This document shows positions 31,993 through 40,387 of a stretch of 64,000 nucleotides of DNA, in pieces. Position 1 is the stretch's first letter; every line of letters begins with the position of its first letter. Source of the DNA: PALSA-693 sp963729695 (GTDB taxonomy: Bacteria > Actinomycetota > Acidimicrobiia > Acidimicrobiales > Palsa-688); the NCBI GenBank assembly GCA_963729695.1, contig CAVSOT010000007.1:1116001-1180000 (forward strand), written 5' to 3'. Both the position numbers and the translations under genes were made by a program. Under the pieces are notes generated by a model. The model did no database searches. It was given only the letters and a program-made list of their open reading frames with translations, and was not told where the DNA came from.

Positions 31993-32407
31993 ACCCGTTT
32001 CCTCGATGTCACGAATTCGGACCTATGGGCACGTAGTCGGCGACTGGCTCGCCGGGTCCGGCCGTGGGATTCTATCCTCCGAGGACCAGCAGTTCTCGAG
32101 GCACTCGTAGCGGCTTTGATGTTCGCGCCGCTGGACCGGGCTCTCAGCCCCGCCGAGGTGCTCCGTCATGCTCGGGTCGCCCATTAGTCGCTCGCGCCGC
32201 GGCAGATCGCCGGTGCCCCAGGGGTCAAGGCGAACGGCGGCGCTCACTCCTCGCAGTCTAGTTATAGTGACCGTCCCATCGCCTCGCCTCTTTGACCGGT
32301 GCCACACGTCCATCAGCGGTACTGATGACAAAACAAGAGGCGTCGGCGCCGAAGAACCCCAAATAGGACCACCTCACGGCCACGCGGCCCGTCGCCTGAC
32401 GCAGAAG
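31993..32407. other. Intergenic region without a supportable gene
   Basis: About 400 bases after the VOC gene. A reverse-strand frame of 102 codons (32023-32331) is present but has no recognisable family or strong ribosome site. Nothing else stands out before the hairpin at 32408. Confidence 0.3.
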
Positions 32408-32444
32408 GCCCCCGGTCCGGTGGCGGGTCCCGCGGACCGGGGGC
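32408..32444 (+). terminator. Strong 12-bp stem hairpin (orphan terminator)
   Basis: GCCCCCGGTCCG (32408-32419) pairs perfectly with CGGACCGGGGGC (32433-32444), followed by TTTC. This is a convincing intrinsic terminator shape, but no intact gene ends close upstream: the VOC gene stops 416 bases earlier. The gene it served may have been lost, or an unrecognised small RNA ends here. Confidence 0.6.
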
Positions 32445-32543
32445 TTTCAATGCCGGCCGATGTGAACAGCGGTTGGGGGGCTGACCCCTGCGCTTCAGCC
32501 GGGCAGTCCGAAGGATAGAGAACGTTCGCTTAAAGTTCCCTGA

Positions 32544-32852
32544 GAGGCGGGACGGAGCCGCCGACATCGACAAGCGTGGCTCATTCGGAGCCAGGCCCTC
32601 GATGACCGGGGATATCTGGCGCAGCCGATCCTGACGGTCGTACTGCACGAGGGGGGTGTCTCGACGGGCCGATCGCGCCGGATCCACCTGATGCACTCGC
32701 AGAGCATCTACAGCTACTACCGCAAGCATCGGGCGACGGGACGACGGCGGGCGACGCTGCCCTTGGCGTGGGCGGCGCTCCGGCTCCGGGCGGAGATCGT
32801 CGCGCTGCACGATCGCATCCGGGCGTCCCACTACCGGTATCGCGCCCCATAA
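32544..32852 (+). pseudogene. C-terminal fragment of a family 2 glycosyltransferase
   Basis: Following a TGA at 32541-32543 the frame is open for 102 codons to a TAA at 32850. It reads ILTVVLHEGGVSTGRSRRIH followed by LMHSQSIYSYYRKHRATG and a hydrophobic/basic tail, PLAWAALRLRAEIVALHDRI. This matches the C-terminal portion of GT2 rhamnosyl/glycosyltransferases, where H-x-GG-S/STGR and a Y-x-R/K-K-H motif precede a membrane-proximal helix. The catalytic GT-A domain (DXD) is missing. No proper start codon is present upstream, so I regard it as a decayed fragment. Confidence 0.55.
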
Positions 32853-33079
32853 AGGCGGAAGTCTCGTCAGGGTTCATGCACCCGCCGTACAGCAGCAAGA
32901 CGACAGAGCGGGCTCTTGACCTCTACGACGAGGAGCCCAACACAGCCGAGTGGAGCGGGATGCCCGCCAAGGATCCGAGCCGAATACTCCGCCAGCCGGT
33001 CCGCGGCCACGGATCCTCGAGTTGGGCGGCGCCTACGCCGATGTGCGAGCCGCCCCGGGAATCACCGAAGCGGTATGGC

Positions 33080-34258
33080 TCACTCGAGCCGGTAGAGCCG
33101 CTTGGCGTTTTCGCCCATCACTTTGCGCTGCGTCTCCGGGCGCAACGCGCTGATCTTCTCCGTGACCAGGTTGATGGGATCCGGGTGCAGGCACGTCGGG
33201 TGAGGGAAGTCGGTCTCGAACATGATGTTGTCCTCGCCGACGGTGTCGATGAGGTGCCGCAAATCCCCGCGCCCCTCCTCGAACCAGAACGTTGCGTACC
33301 AGTTGTCGCGGAAGTACTCCGACGGCGCCTTCTTTAGCATCCGCGCATGCTTGGGCGCGTTCTCCTCGAGCTCATAGTCCATCGCCTCGAGCATGAACGG
33401 CACCCATCCGATGCCACTTTCGACCGACACCATCTTCAGGGCGGGGTGCCGGTCGAAGATGCCCGAGTACGCGCTGTTGAGCAGAACTCGCGAGTTGTTC
33501 TGGAAGAGCGAGGCCCCGCCGATCGCCGTCCAGACGTATGGGTCCTGGCTCGGCCAGTACGTGGTCCCGCAGTAGGCCAGCGCCGTCTGGCTTGCGCCGA
33601 TGTGAAAGTGGACGGGCAGCGAAAGCTCTTCGCAGGCGTCCCATAGCGCGTCCCAGTCGCGGTGGCCGAGGTCCGGCGACCCGGAGTCCTGCGGATCGGA
33701 GGTCATGTTGACGCCTCGGTAGCCCAATGCGGCGCACCGACGAGCCTCCCTGACGCAGCCTGAGGGGTCCCAGGCTGGCATGATCGGCATCGGGAGCAAC
33801 CGGTTGCCCGACTGTTCCTGTACTTCGGCCATGGAGTCGTTGTAGAGCTCGACGCAGAGCAGGCTCAAGACCGGGTCTTTTAGCGTGTTGATGAGGTTTT
33901 GGCCGCCGATGCCGATGGCGTTCGGGTAGATCACTTGGTAATCGATGCCTAGCTCGTCGATGAGCTTGAGGCGCTCGATGGCGTCATACGCCGCCGGATG
34001 GCCGTCGTAGATGGTCCACGAGCCGCCCTGCGATTCACGGTGAGGGTGCTTTTTGCCCTCGGGGTCAATGGTGCCACCCGAGCCGGCCTTGCCGAACGTG
34101 TACCCGTCGATGACCCACATGGGCATGCCGTCGATGCGCTCGACGTGTGGTACCCGATCCTGGTAGCCCTCCGGTGCCCGCGCCGTGAACAGGTCGTGGC
34201 GTTCGGTCATGTGGGCGTCAGCGTCGACAATGATCATGCCCTCTGCGAGCTTGTTCAT
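33080..34258 (-). CDS. Amidohydrolase family protein (PF04909)
   Basis: A 392-residue amidohydrolase_2 protein. The N-terminal metal motif is IIVDADAHMTERHDLFTARA, with Asp14/His16. Mid-protein landmarks are LPMPIMPAWDPSGCVREARR, LPVHFHIGASQTALAY and MVSVESGIGWVPFMLEAMDY; the C-terminal active-site aspartate is in IMFETDFPHPTCLHPDP. ATG 34258 follows AAGGAGAGCCCG. It is closely similar along its length to the gene at 34782-35957, which is divergently oriented 523 bases away, pointing to an ancient duplication. Likely reaction: metal-dependent hydrolysis or decarboxylation of an unknown carboxylated substrate. Confidence 0.9.
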   Translation of the reverse strand: MNKLAEGMIIVDADAHMTERHDLFTARAPEGYQDRVPHVERIDGMPMWVIDGYTFGKAGSGGTIDPEGKKHPHRESQGGSWTIYDGHPAAYDAIERLKLIDELGIDYQVIYPNAIGIGGQNLINTLKDPVLSLLCVELYNDSMAEVQEQSGNRLLPMPIMPAWDPSGCVREARRCAALGYRGVNMTSDPQDSGSPDLGHRDWDALWDACEELSLPVHFHIGASQTALAYCGTTYWPSQDPYVWTAIGGASLFQNNSRVLLNSAYSGIFDRHPALKMVSVESGIGWVPFMLEAMDYELEENAPKHARMLKKAPSEYFRDNWYATFWFEEGRGDLRHLIDTVGEDNIMFETDFPHPTCLHPDPINLVTEKISALRPETQRKVMGENAKRLYRLE

Positions 34259-34379
34259 CGGGCTCTCCTTAATGGGCTGGCGGCGTGCTCGGTCGACGCG
34301 CTGTTCATGGTGCTAGTCCGCCTCGCCGAGGCGGGGTCATCCTCACACTTTATGCTGTCCGGGTTGATGAGCGTGCCCC

Positions 34380-34634
34380 GCGTCACGATGGCCTGAGAGA
34401 GCAAATTTCCGCATGGGCCCACCACTGGAACACCGTCCCAGATGACGTCGCGGATTTTGCCCAAGAGTGTCAGTCCCCCGACGAGCGGTGCATCGAAATC
34501 GGCCGGGATCCGGAGGAGATCACCCGTTCGGCACAGCTGATTATCCCCGCCATCGGGATGCCAGTTTCGAGCAAGCACCCGCGTTGTTCGCCGCGGGCGC
34601 GGATATGGTGATCCTCGCCCTCGACGCGCCGTAG
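34380..34634 (+). pseudogene. LLM-class oxidoreductase C-terminal remnant
   Basis: One frame encodes AWAHHWNTVPDDVADFAQEC followed by RCIEIGRDPEEITRSAQLII, and the neighbouring frame completes it with ALFAAGADMVILALDAP and a stop at 34632-34634. Both pieces match the C-terminal third of luciferase-like flavin/F420-dependent oxidoreductases (A-DHWN... then GRDP-x-x-I-x-x-S and a final AAGAD-x-V-x-L). The N-terminal two thirds are absent and there is one frameshift near 34560. It sits between two divergent amidohydrolase paralogues, suggesting a past gene set. Confidence 0.7.
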
Positions 34635-34781
34635 CCGCCCGGCCGTTAGAGCAGATGGCTAGGGCGGCTAGCACACTCGCAGACCTCACCAATTGCAGAC
34701 CGGTATCCTCTGGTAAAGTCACCGAAGCGCGGACCTACAGCACGTACGAGTAATCGAGTGCTCGCATTCGGGAGGGTAACA

Positions 34782-35957
34782 ATGGTGAAGTTGGCCGATG
34801 AGGTTCGTGTGGTGGACGCTGATGCTCATTTGACCGAGACCCACGATCTGTGGGTCAAGCGGGCGCCAAAAGGGTACGAGGACAGGGTCCCCAGGGTAGA
34901 GGACGTGAACGGGTCGCCGACCTGGATCTTGGACGGTCAACCGTTCGGGTGGGCTGGCGGCGGGGGTGTCGTCGACCATGACGGGGTCAAGCATCCTTAC
35001 CTTGAGTCGCAAAGGAAATGGGGCATCGAGAAGGTTCACCCGGCCGCCTACGACCCGGTCCAGCGTTTGGCAATTTTGGACGACTGCGGCATCTATGCCC
35101 AGGTGCTCTATCCGAACGCGATCGGGATCGGTGGCCAGGAGATGACCAAGGTGGTGGCTGACCCTGTCCTTCGGCGATTGTGTGTGATGTTGTACAACGA
35201 CGCGATGGCGGAGATACAGGCCGAATCGCACCAGCGACTGCTCCCCATGCCGATCATGCCGGCTTGGAGCATCGAGGAGTCAGTCGAAGAGGCCACGCGG
35301 GTGGCTGCCTTGGACTTGCGCGGGATTGTGATGACCCCGGATCCCCACGACCTGGGTTCACCCGATCTGGCCAACCGAGCCTGGGATCCCTTTTGGGAGG
35401 TGTGTGCTGATCTCAACCTCCCGATCCATTTCCATATCTCATCAAGCCTCACTGATTCGGCGTTTTTCGGGAAGTACTATTGGCCTTCGCAGGATGACCG
35501 TGTCAAACCGCCCATTGGCGGCACCATGCTGTTCATCGGTAACGCCCGGGTGCTTATCAACACCATAATGTCCGGTGTCTTCGACCGGCACCCCAAGCTG
35601 AAGATGGTCTCGGTGGAGAGCGGCATGGGCTGGATCCCTTTTATCCTCGAGACATTGGATCATGAGGTCCGCGAGAACGCCCCAGGGCCCGCTGCCGAGA
35701 TGGCGAGGTCTCCATTCCAGTATTTCAAAGACCACTGGTACGGCACATTCTGGTACGAAGAGGCCCTCGGTGATATACAGCACACCATCGATGCCGTGGG
35801 CGAGGACAACATCCTTTTCGAGACAGATTTTCCTCACCCAACGTGTCTCTACCCAGACCCGCTCGGTGAGGTGGAAAAGAAGATGTCAACCTTGCGACCA
35901 GAGACACGGCGGAAGATCATGGGTGATAACTCGGCTGCGCTCTATCGCCTCGGCTAG
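34782..35957 (+). CDS. Amidohydrolase family protein (PF04909)
   Basis: A 391-residue paralogue of the product of 33080-34258. It shares RVVDADAHLTETHDLWVKRA at the N-terminus, LPMPIMPAWSIEESVEEATR, the metal-site LPIHFHISSSLTDSAFF, MVSVESGMGWIPFILETLDH and ILFETDFPHPTCLYPDP. ATG 34782 lies behind GGGAGGGTAACA. The conserved active-site histidines and aspartates are all present, so both copies are probably functional. Divergent orientation with a dead LLM gene between them suggests rearrangement of a former catabolic operon. Confidence 0.9.
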   Translation: MVKLADEVRVVDADAHLTETHDLWVKRAPKGYEDRVPRVEDVNGSPTWILDGQPFGWAGGGGVVDHDGVKHPYLESQRKWGIEKVHPAAYDPVQRLAILDDCGIYAQVLYPNAIGIGGQEMTKVVADPVLRRLCVMLYNDAMAEIQAESHQRLLPMPIMPAWSIEESVEEATRVAALDLRGIVMTPDPHDLGSPDLANRAWDPFWEVCADLNLPIHFHISSSLTDSAFFGKYYWPSQDDRVKPPIGGTMLFIGNARVLINTIMSGVFDRHPKLKMVSVESGMGWIPFILETLDHEVRENAPGPAAEMARSPFQYFKDHWYGTFWYEEALGDIQHTIDAVGEDNILFETDFPHPTCLYPDPLGEVEKKMSTLRPETRRKIMGDNSAALYRLG

Positions 35958-36051
35958 CGCGCTGATAGATGCGTCGAATGAGGCGTCCCGACTAGCGGAG
36001 AAGTTCGTCAACGTATCCGAAGCACAAGTTGTCCAGTGTCGTAAGCCTGGG

Positions 36052-36948
36052 CTAGCTAAGAGTGTGCTTGGCCCAGTCGTGCAGGACCGGTGCTAGGAGC
36101 GGCCAAGCATCACATCTCCGACCAGTCTTACTATCGACCCACACCGTATCTGGCCACGGCGGGTCGACAATCTGACCATTGGGCAGTAACGCCGCTAAAT
36201 GTTCTGAGGAGATTCGACGATGATTCGGGTCACTGGCGCCGCTGCGGAAGACGAGTGCTGGGATCGAGAGGTTCTCGACCACGGTATTGGGCAGGCTAGG
36301 GATGAGCTGGTCGTCGCGGGGATAGTACGTCAGCATCCACCGCTCCATGGTTTCGATGAACTGCTGGGGGTCTTGATCAAGGAACCGCTGTCGGTTGGAC
36401 GGGTTGCCCTCCAGGGACGGTCCCCAGTGATACATTGCGGTCTCGGGCAGGTCGACAACGGCCTGCATACCTCCGTTGAAGGCGGCCAGGTAGGAGGCGC
36501 CGTTGTAGATGTCGGCCAGGCTCATGAGCCCGTATGCTCCCCCGGTGATCCACCACAGCGCGACCGCCTTGGCGGACTCGGGGTGGTGAGCCGCTGTGAG
36601 CAGGGCCACCCGAGATCCGCCCGAACCCCCGGCGAGTACCGCCGGCGCTAAGTCAAGATGTGAAAGCAGCGCAGCCATGAAGTCCGCCTGCAGAGCCGAT
36701 TCAGTCGAACCGACGAAGCACACCTCCGACTGGCCGACGTTCGGCCGATCCCAGATCACGACGCGATTTCCGAGCTCAGCCAACGCCGTACCGAACTCTC
36801 GGACCCCCGGATAGTCTTTGCCGAACCTGCCCCCCGGAGTTATGATCCACGGCTGACCCTGGTCGCCGATAACCTCATAAGCGATCGCAAGTTCGACCTC
36901 TTCTTTGTCATCGACCTTGGTTGTAATCTTGGAGATCGTCATACGCAA
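36052..36948 (-). CDS. Alpha/beta hydrolase
   Basis: A 298-residue alpha/beta hydrolase fold protein. The oxyanion-region strand is VVIWDRPNVGQSEVCF; the nucleophile elbow is LAGGSGGSRVALLTA, with the serine in GGSGGS. The catalytic acid is likely in VFRSGASDPNHRRISSEHLA, and the C-terminal DTVWVDSKTG/WPLLAPVLHDW region replaces the usual catalytic-His loop; I do not see a clear GH/DH histidine there, so the triad is not fully evident. Similar proteins act as esterases, C-C bond hydrolases or haloalkane/epoxide hydrolases. The gene converges on the forward amidohydrolase gene. Confidence 0.8.
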   Translation of the reverse strand: MRMTISKITTKVDDKEEVELAIAYEVIGDQGQPWIITPGGRFGKDYPGVREFGTALAELGNRVVIWDRPNVGQSEVCFVGSTESALQADFMAALLSHLDLAPAVLAGGSGGSRVALLTAAHHPESAKAVALWWITGGAYGLMSLADIYNGASYLAAFNGGMQAVVDLPETAMYHWGPSLEGNPSNRQRFLDQDPQQFIETMERWMLTYYPRDDQLIPSLPNTVVENLSIPALVFRSGASDPNHRRISSEHLAALLPNGQIVDPPWPDTVWVDSKTGRRCDAWPLLAPVLHDWAKHTLS

Positions 36949-37167
36949 AGAATATCAGTGCGGGCTCGGTAGATCCATCTTGGGTCGAACGCCACGGGGG
37001 TGTGCGCGAGAAATAGGTAAGGCGACCCGCGGTTGCGGGCTCCGCAGGGCGCTGATGGAAATGGACATGACGGTCCAAGGATGCTACGAGGGCTGCCGCG
37101 GTCGGATGGACCGATGGGAGGACAGGATGGCAGATTCGGATCGAGCTCAGGGCCATTCGCTAGAAAT

Positions 37168-37518
37168 ATGAAGCGTTGGAGGCCAAATCCCCGTCCAGGC
37201 CGACGTCCTAGGTCGGCAGGCGGAGCTCGACGGGTTTGACGGCATAAGCTTCGAAGACATACAGTGCATAAACGCTGACCCCTACGTGGGTCTGGCGGCC
37301 GTCGCGGCGGTGACACAGCATCCCAGGCTCGAAGTAGGTGTTACCAATCCCGTCACGCGACATGCAGCGGTGACAGCATGTGCTGCTGCCAGCTTCCATA
37401 CACAGTCAGGAGGGCGGGCGATCCTCGGTATGGGCCGGGGCGACTCCGCCGTCCACCAGTTGGGCTTGCCAGCGGCGACAGTAGAAGAGTTTGAGCGATT
37501 ATTCGGCAGCGTCGATAA
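37168..37518 (+). pseudogene. LLM-class oxidoreductase N-terminal remnant
   Basis: The frame covering 37202-37515 reads AELDGFDGISFEDIQCINAD, then PYVGLAAVAAVTQHPRLEVG, VTNPVTRHAAVTACAAASFH and GGRAILGMGRGDSAVHQLGL. This is the unmistakable first third of an F420/flavin-dependent luciferase-like oxidoreductase (5,10-methylenetetrahydromethanopterin reductase type). A short frame from ATG 37168 is out of phase with it, so the true N-terminus is frameshifted. After VEEFERL the similarity stops and a piece of an unrelated gene begins. Confidence 0.75.
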
Positions 37519-37674
37519 CTGGTGGGGATTCCGCCGCCGACGCTCGGGCAGCACTACTACGAAGTCCTGGGCGATGTCGGGGGCCTCGACGACGACACCA
37601 TCCCGGGCCCCGAGGCCGACGGAGTGATCGTTCAGCGTTTGGCCAGCGTCCCCATCGAAGACCTGGTCGAGTAG
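37519..37674 (+). pseudogene. CaiB/BaiF CoA-transferase C-terminal remnant
   Basis: After a TAA, the frame encodes LVGIPPPTLGQHYYEVLGDV followed by GGLDDDTIPGPEADGVIVQR and ends at TAG 37672-37674. This matches the last 50 residues of CaiB/BaiF CoA-transferases; the intact double CaiB protein in this window ends its second domain with APTLGQHNHQVLRDVAGLDD. The rest of the gene is missing, and the fragment abuts a truncated LLM gene, so a deletion joined the two. Confidence 0.7.
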
Positions 37675-37704
37675 GGGCGTTGTCGTATATGGAAGAGTGA
37701 AGCC

Positions 37705-38151
37705 ATGGATACCGAAGCGTTGAATCGCCCATCCGGGGCTCCGAGCCCGGTGGTGGTGGCGATGAACGAGGGAATGTGGTTGGCCGCCTCTGAGGGTCGG
37801 CTCGACTTGCAACGGTGCACCAGTTGTGGGATCCACCGCTATCCCCCCGCCGTCACCTGCCTGAAGTGCCACTCGATCGAGTGGGAATGGTCGACATTGC
37901 CCGGAACGGGGACCGTCTTTACCTACAGCTGGGTTCCGGATCGGAAACGGTCGGCAGAGCAGGAGAGCGAGGTCCTTTACAATGTGGCCGTCATCGAATT
38001 GGATGGCGTCGAGGGCGGACCGGTGCGGATGATGAGCAACGTCGTCGATGCGTGGGAGCGGGGCGATCTCGATGTCGGCCAGGCGGTCGAGGTGGTCGGG
38101 GTCCGAGTGGACGGCGACGTCACCCTGCCGTGTTTCCGGCGGGTCCGCTGA
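37705..38151 (+). CDS. Zn-ribbon/OB-fold acyl-CoA-binding protein (DUF35)
   Basis: A 148-residue protein with the DUF35 arrangement. A zinc ribbon reads RCTSCGIHRYPPAVTCLKCH (two CxxC pairs), followed by an OB-fold, WSTLPGTGTVFTYSWVPDRK and so on. These proteins bind acyl-CoA and form obligate complexes with thiolase-fold lipid-transfer proteins, for example in steroid side-chain cleavage (ChsH2-DUF35 with Ltp2). Its stop and the start of the next gene overlap (TGATG), so the two are made together. ATG 37705 follows GGAAGAG. Confidence 0.9.
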   Translation: MDTEALNRPSGAPSPVVVAMNEGMWLAASEGRLDLQRCTSCGIHRYPPAVTCLKCHSIEWEWSTLPGTGTVFTYSWVPDRKRSAEQESEVLYNVAVIELDGVEGGPVRMMSNVVDAWERGDLDVGQAVEVVGVRVDGDVTLPCFRRVR

Positions 38152-39329
38152 TGGCCGGCTTCCAGGTGGACCGGGCCTGTGTCGTCGGCGTCGGCCGATC
38201 GGCGTGGGGTACGAGAGGGGAGTTGGCCCCATTCGGAAAGACTCGACTAGCGGTCGATGCCATCACCGATGCCTGCACTGACGCTGGCGTCGACCCTAAG
38301 GACGTCGACGGATTTGCGGGATGGTGTGACGATCCGAGCTGGCCGTCGGAAATGGCGCTGTCCCTTCAGACCCGCAACCTCAGCTACTGCGGCATGGTGT
38401 GGGGCGGACGCGGGTCCGGTCTGCCGGGGGCAGTCCTCAATGCCTACGCGGCGGTGGCCACGGGAGCGGCCAAGTACGTCGCCGTGGTGCGCTCGGTCGT
38501 GCAGACCATGCGTCTCGGGCAGTCGATCGCGGCCGGCGTCGGCCCGGGCCAGCCGCTGCCCGTCAGCGCATCGTATACGGCCCCCTTCGGGTCGACCCTT
38601 CCCGCCCTGGGGTATGCCCTGCGGTTTCGCCGCCACATGGCACGCTACGGTACGACCATCGACCACTTGGGTGAGATCAGCATCAACGCTCGCCGCAACG
38701 CGGCAAACAACCCGAACGCCCGTTTTCGTGGCCAGATCACCATGGAGGACCACCACAACTCGCGGATCATCGCTGATCCGATCCGCCTGCTGGACTGCTG
38801 TATGGAGTCTGACGGGGCCGGAGCCGTCCTGGTGACGACACCCCTGCGGGCCCGGGACCTGCGCCAGCCGGCGGTCACCATCCGGGCCGCGTCGACCAGC
38901 CATGAGCCCGAGTGGGACCGGCTGTGGAACGTCGATGACCGCGAGCTGGCCAGCACTGGCCACCGGCCGGGAGCGCGAGAGCTTTATGCCCGGGCCGGAC
39001 TGGGTCCGAGCGACGTGGACGTGGCGGTGATCTACGACGGGTTTACCCCGTCAGTGCTCATGAGCCTGGAGGACTGGGGCTTCTGTCCCATCGGTGAGGG
39101 CGGCCCGTTCGTGGCCGACGGAAATATCCGTCGCGAGGGCACCATCCCGTTGAATACCCATGGCGGCAACCTGGCCGAGGTCTACCTCCAGGGCATCTCC
39201 CACCTGATGGAAGGCGTGCGCCAACTCCGAGGCAGCTCATGCAACCAGATCCCCGGGGCGGACGTGGCGCTCTACGCGTCGGGTGCCGGCGCCTCGCCTG
39301 GGGGAGGGGTGTTGCTCACCCGGGCCTGA
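38151..39329 (+). CDS. Lipid-transfer/thiolase-fold protein (Ltp/SCP-x type), DUF35 partner
   Basis: A 392-residue thiolase-superfamily protein. It opens with DRACVVGVGRSAWGTRGELA and carries VAVIYDGFTPSVLMSLEDWG and NTHGGNLAEVYLQGISHLME near the C-terminus, both typical of Ltp-type proteins. At the position of the thiolase nucleophilic cysteine it has GGRGSGLPGA instead of a C-x-SG, so ordinary thiolysis is unlikely. Translational overlap with the DUF35 gene suggests a complex like Ltp2-ChsH2, a retro-aldolase acting on beta-hydroxyacyl-CoA. Substrate is unknown. A modest hairpin (CCCCGA/TCGGGG, 39334-39352) follows the stop. Confidence 0.88.
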   Translation: MAGFQVDRACVVGVGRSAWGTRGELAPFGKTRLAVDAITDACTDAGVDPKDVDGFAGWCDDPSWPSEMALSLQTRNLSYCGMVWGGRGSGLPGAVLNAYAAVATGAAKYVAVVRSVVQTMRLGQSIAAGVGPGQPLPVSASYTAPFGSTLPALGYALRFRRHMARYGTTIDHLGEISINARRNAANNPNARFRGQITMEDHHNSRIIADPIRLLDCCMESDGAGAVLVTTPLRARDLRQPAVTIRAASTSHEPEWDRLWNVDDRELASTGHRPGARELYARAGLGPSDVDVAVIYDGFTPSVLMSLEDWGFCPIGEGGPFVADGNIRREGTIPLNTHGGNLAEVYLQGISHLMEGVRQLRGSSCNQIPGADVALYASGAGASPGGGVLLTRA

Positions 39330-39421
39330 CGGCCCCCCGAAGACTCGTCGGGGCGCGTTAGCAAACCTGGCTAGGTTCCGTCGAGATTGAGACGCCGCGA
39401 CCCATTCAGGCAAACGGCGGT

Positions 39422-40246
39422 TCAGAGAAGTAGCAGCCCACAGTCGACAGGTATCGATGCGCCTGTCACGTAGCGGGAAGAATCGGACAGCAGCCATAAG
39501 ACAGCCTCGGAGATATCTTGTGGTTCGACCAGATCGACACCCCTCACGTTTGTCATAAACCCGGGCGGAGCATCGCTAATATCCTTCGCGAAGAACTCGT
39601 TCTCGATCATCGGAGTGCGTACACCCATCGGGTGTACCGCGTTGACCCGAATCTTGTCTGGGCCGAGCCCCATCGCAAAGCTCCTCATGATTCCCACCAG
39701 ACCGTGCTTTGCGGCGTGATAGCCCACTCGCCCGGGCCCGAGCAGCTGCGACTTGTAGGCCGCGGCTCTGAGGCCCGCGGTCGAGTTGGTGATTACCATG
39801 CTACCGCCCCGTCCCGCCTCCAACATCGGCTTAGAAGCGGCGTAAAGGGTGTAGTAGACGCCCGAAAGCATGGTGTCAATAGCGGACTGCCAAGCATCGA
39901 TCTGCTCTGCGGGGTCGCCCGTGGTTGGCATAATGCCCGCATTGGCAACTACGGAGTCCAATCGGCCGAATCGTTCCAAACCTCGCCTCAGGGCGTCTTC
40001 GATGTCGTAGAGCCGTCGAACATCACCCTGGATCCCCAGAGCGGAACGACCCTCAGCCTCTACGAGTTCTACGGCTGTTGCCAGATCGTCCGGCGTTGAC
40101 ATCGAGTATTCGACGGAAGGAATCTGCTGGCAGATATCCAGTATGATCACGTCGGTGCCATGGCGAGCCAGATTTATCGCGTGCGACCGCCCTTGCCCCC
40201 GGGCGCCGCCTGTTATGAATGCGACCTTGCCATCAAATGCTCCCAC
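39422..40246 (-). CDS. Mycofactocin-coupled SDR family oxidoreductase
   Basis: A 274-residue short-chain dehydrogenase. GKVAFITGGARGQGRSHAIN is the nucleotide-binding motif in the form typical of the mycofactocin-coupled subgroup (ARGQGRSHA), followed by VIILDICQQIPSVEY, another hallmark. Catalytic residues are Ser in ITNSTAGL, then YHAAKHGLVG (YxxxK). An insert after the second strand also fits this subgroup, whose members keep NAD(H) tightly bound and pass electrons to mycofactocin. GTG 40246 lies behind GGAGGG; ATG 40264 is less likely. Biosynthetic genes for mycofactocin are not in the window. It likely oxidises an alcohol of the local catabolic pathway. Confidence 0.88.
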   Translation of the reverse strand: MGAFDGKVAFITGGARGQGRSHAINLARHGTDVIILDICQQIPSVEYSMSTPDDLATAVELVEAEGRSALGIQGDVRRLYDIEDALRRGLERFGRLDSVVANAGIMPTTGDPAEQIDAWQSAIDTMLSGVYYTLYAASKPMLEAGRGGSMVITNSTAGLRAAAYKSQLLGPGRVGYHAAKHGLVGIMRSFAMGLGPDKIRVNAVHPMGVRTPMIENEFFAKDISDAPPGFMTNVRGVDLVEPQDISEAVLWLLSDSSRYVTGASIPVDCGLLLL

Positions 40247-40290
40247 CCATGCCCTCCACTTCATATCGGCGGCTCACCGATTGTGGTTTC

Positions 40291-40320
40291 AGTGTATTTC
40301 CGACATTCCACCAGTGTCAA
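40291..40320 (-). promoter_or_regulatory. Predicted SigA-type promoter of the mycofactocin-type SDR gene
   Basis: On the reverse strand, TTGACA (40320-40315), an 18-base spacer and TACACT (40296-40291) lie 45 bases before the GTG start. Match and position are good, but this is a pattern prediction only. Confidence 0.5.
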
Positions 40321-40387
40321 GGGACCCATAAAGTCATCCAATCGGGCGGCGAAGCAAAGGATCGCGAGGGGGGCGTAGGATACGGGG

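Noticed and set aside
37282..38232. Reverse-strand frame of 316 codons
   Set aside because: Antisense to the DUF35 gene and the LLM/CaiB fragments, with no ribosome site and unnatural composition.
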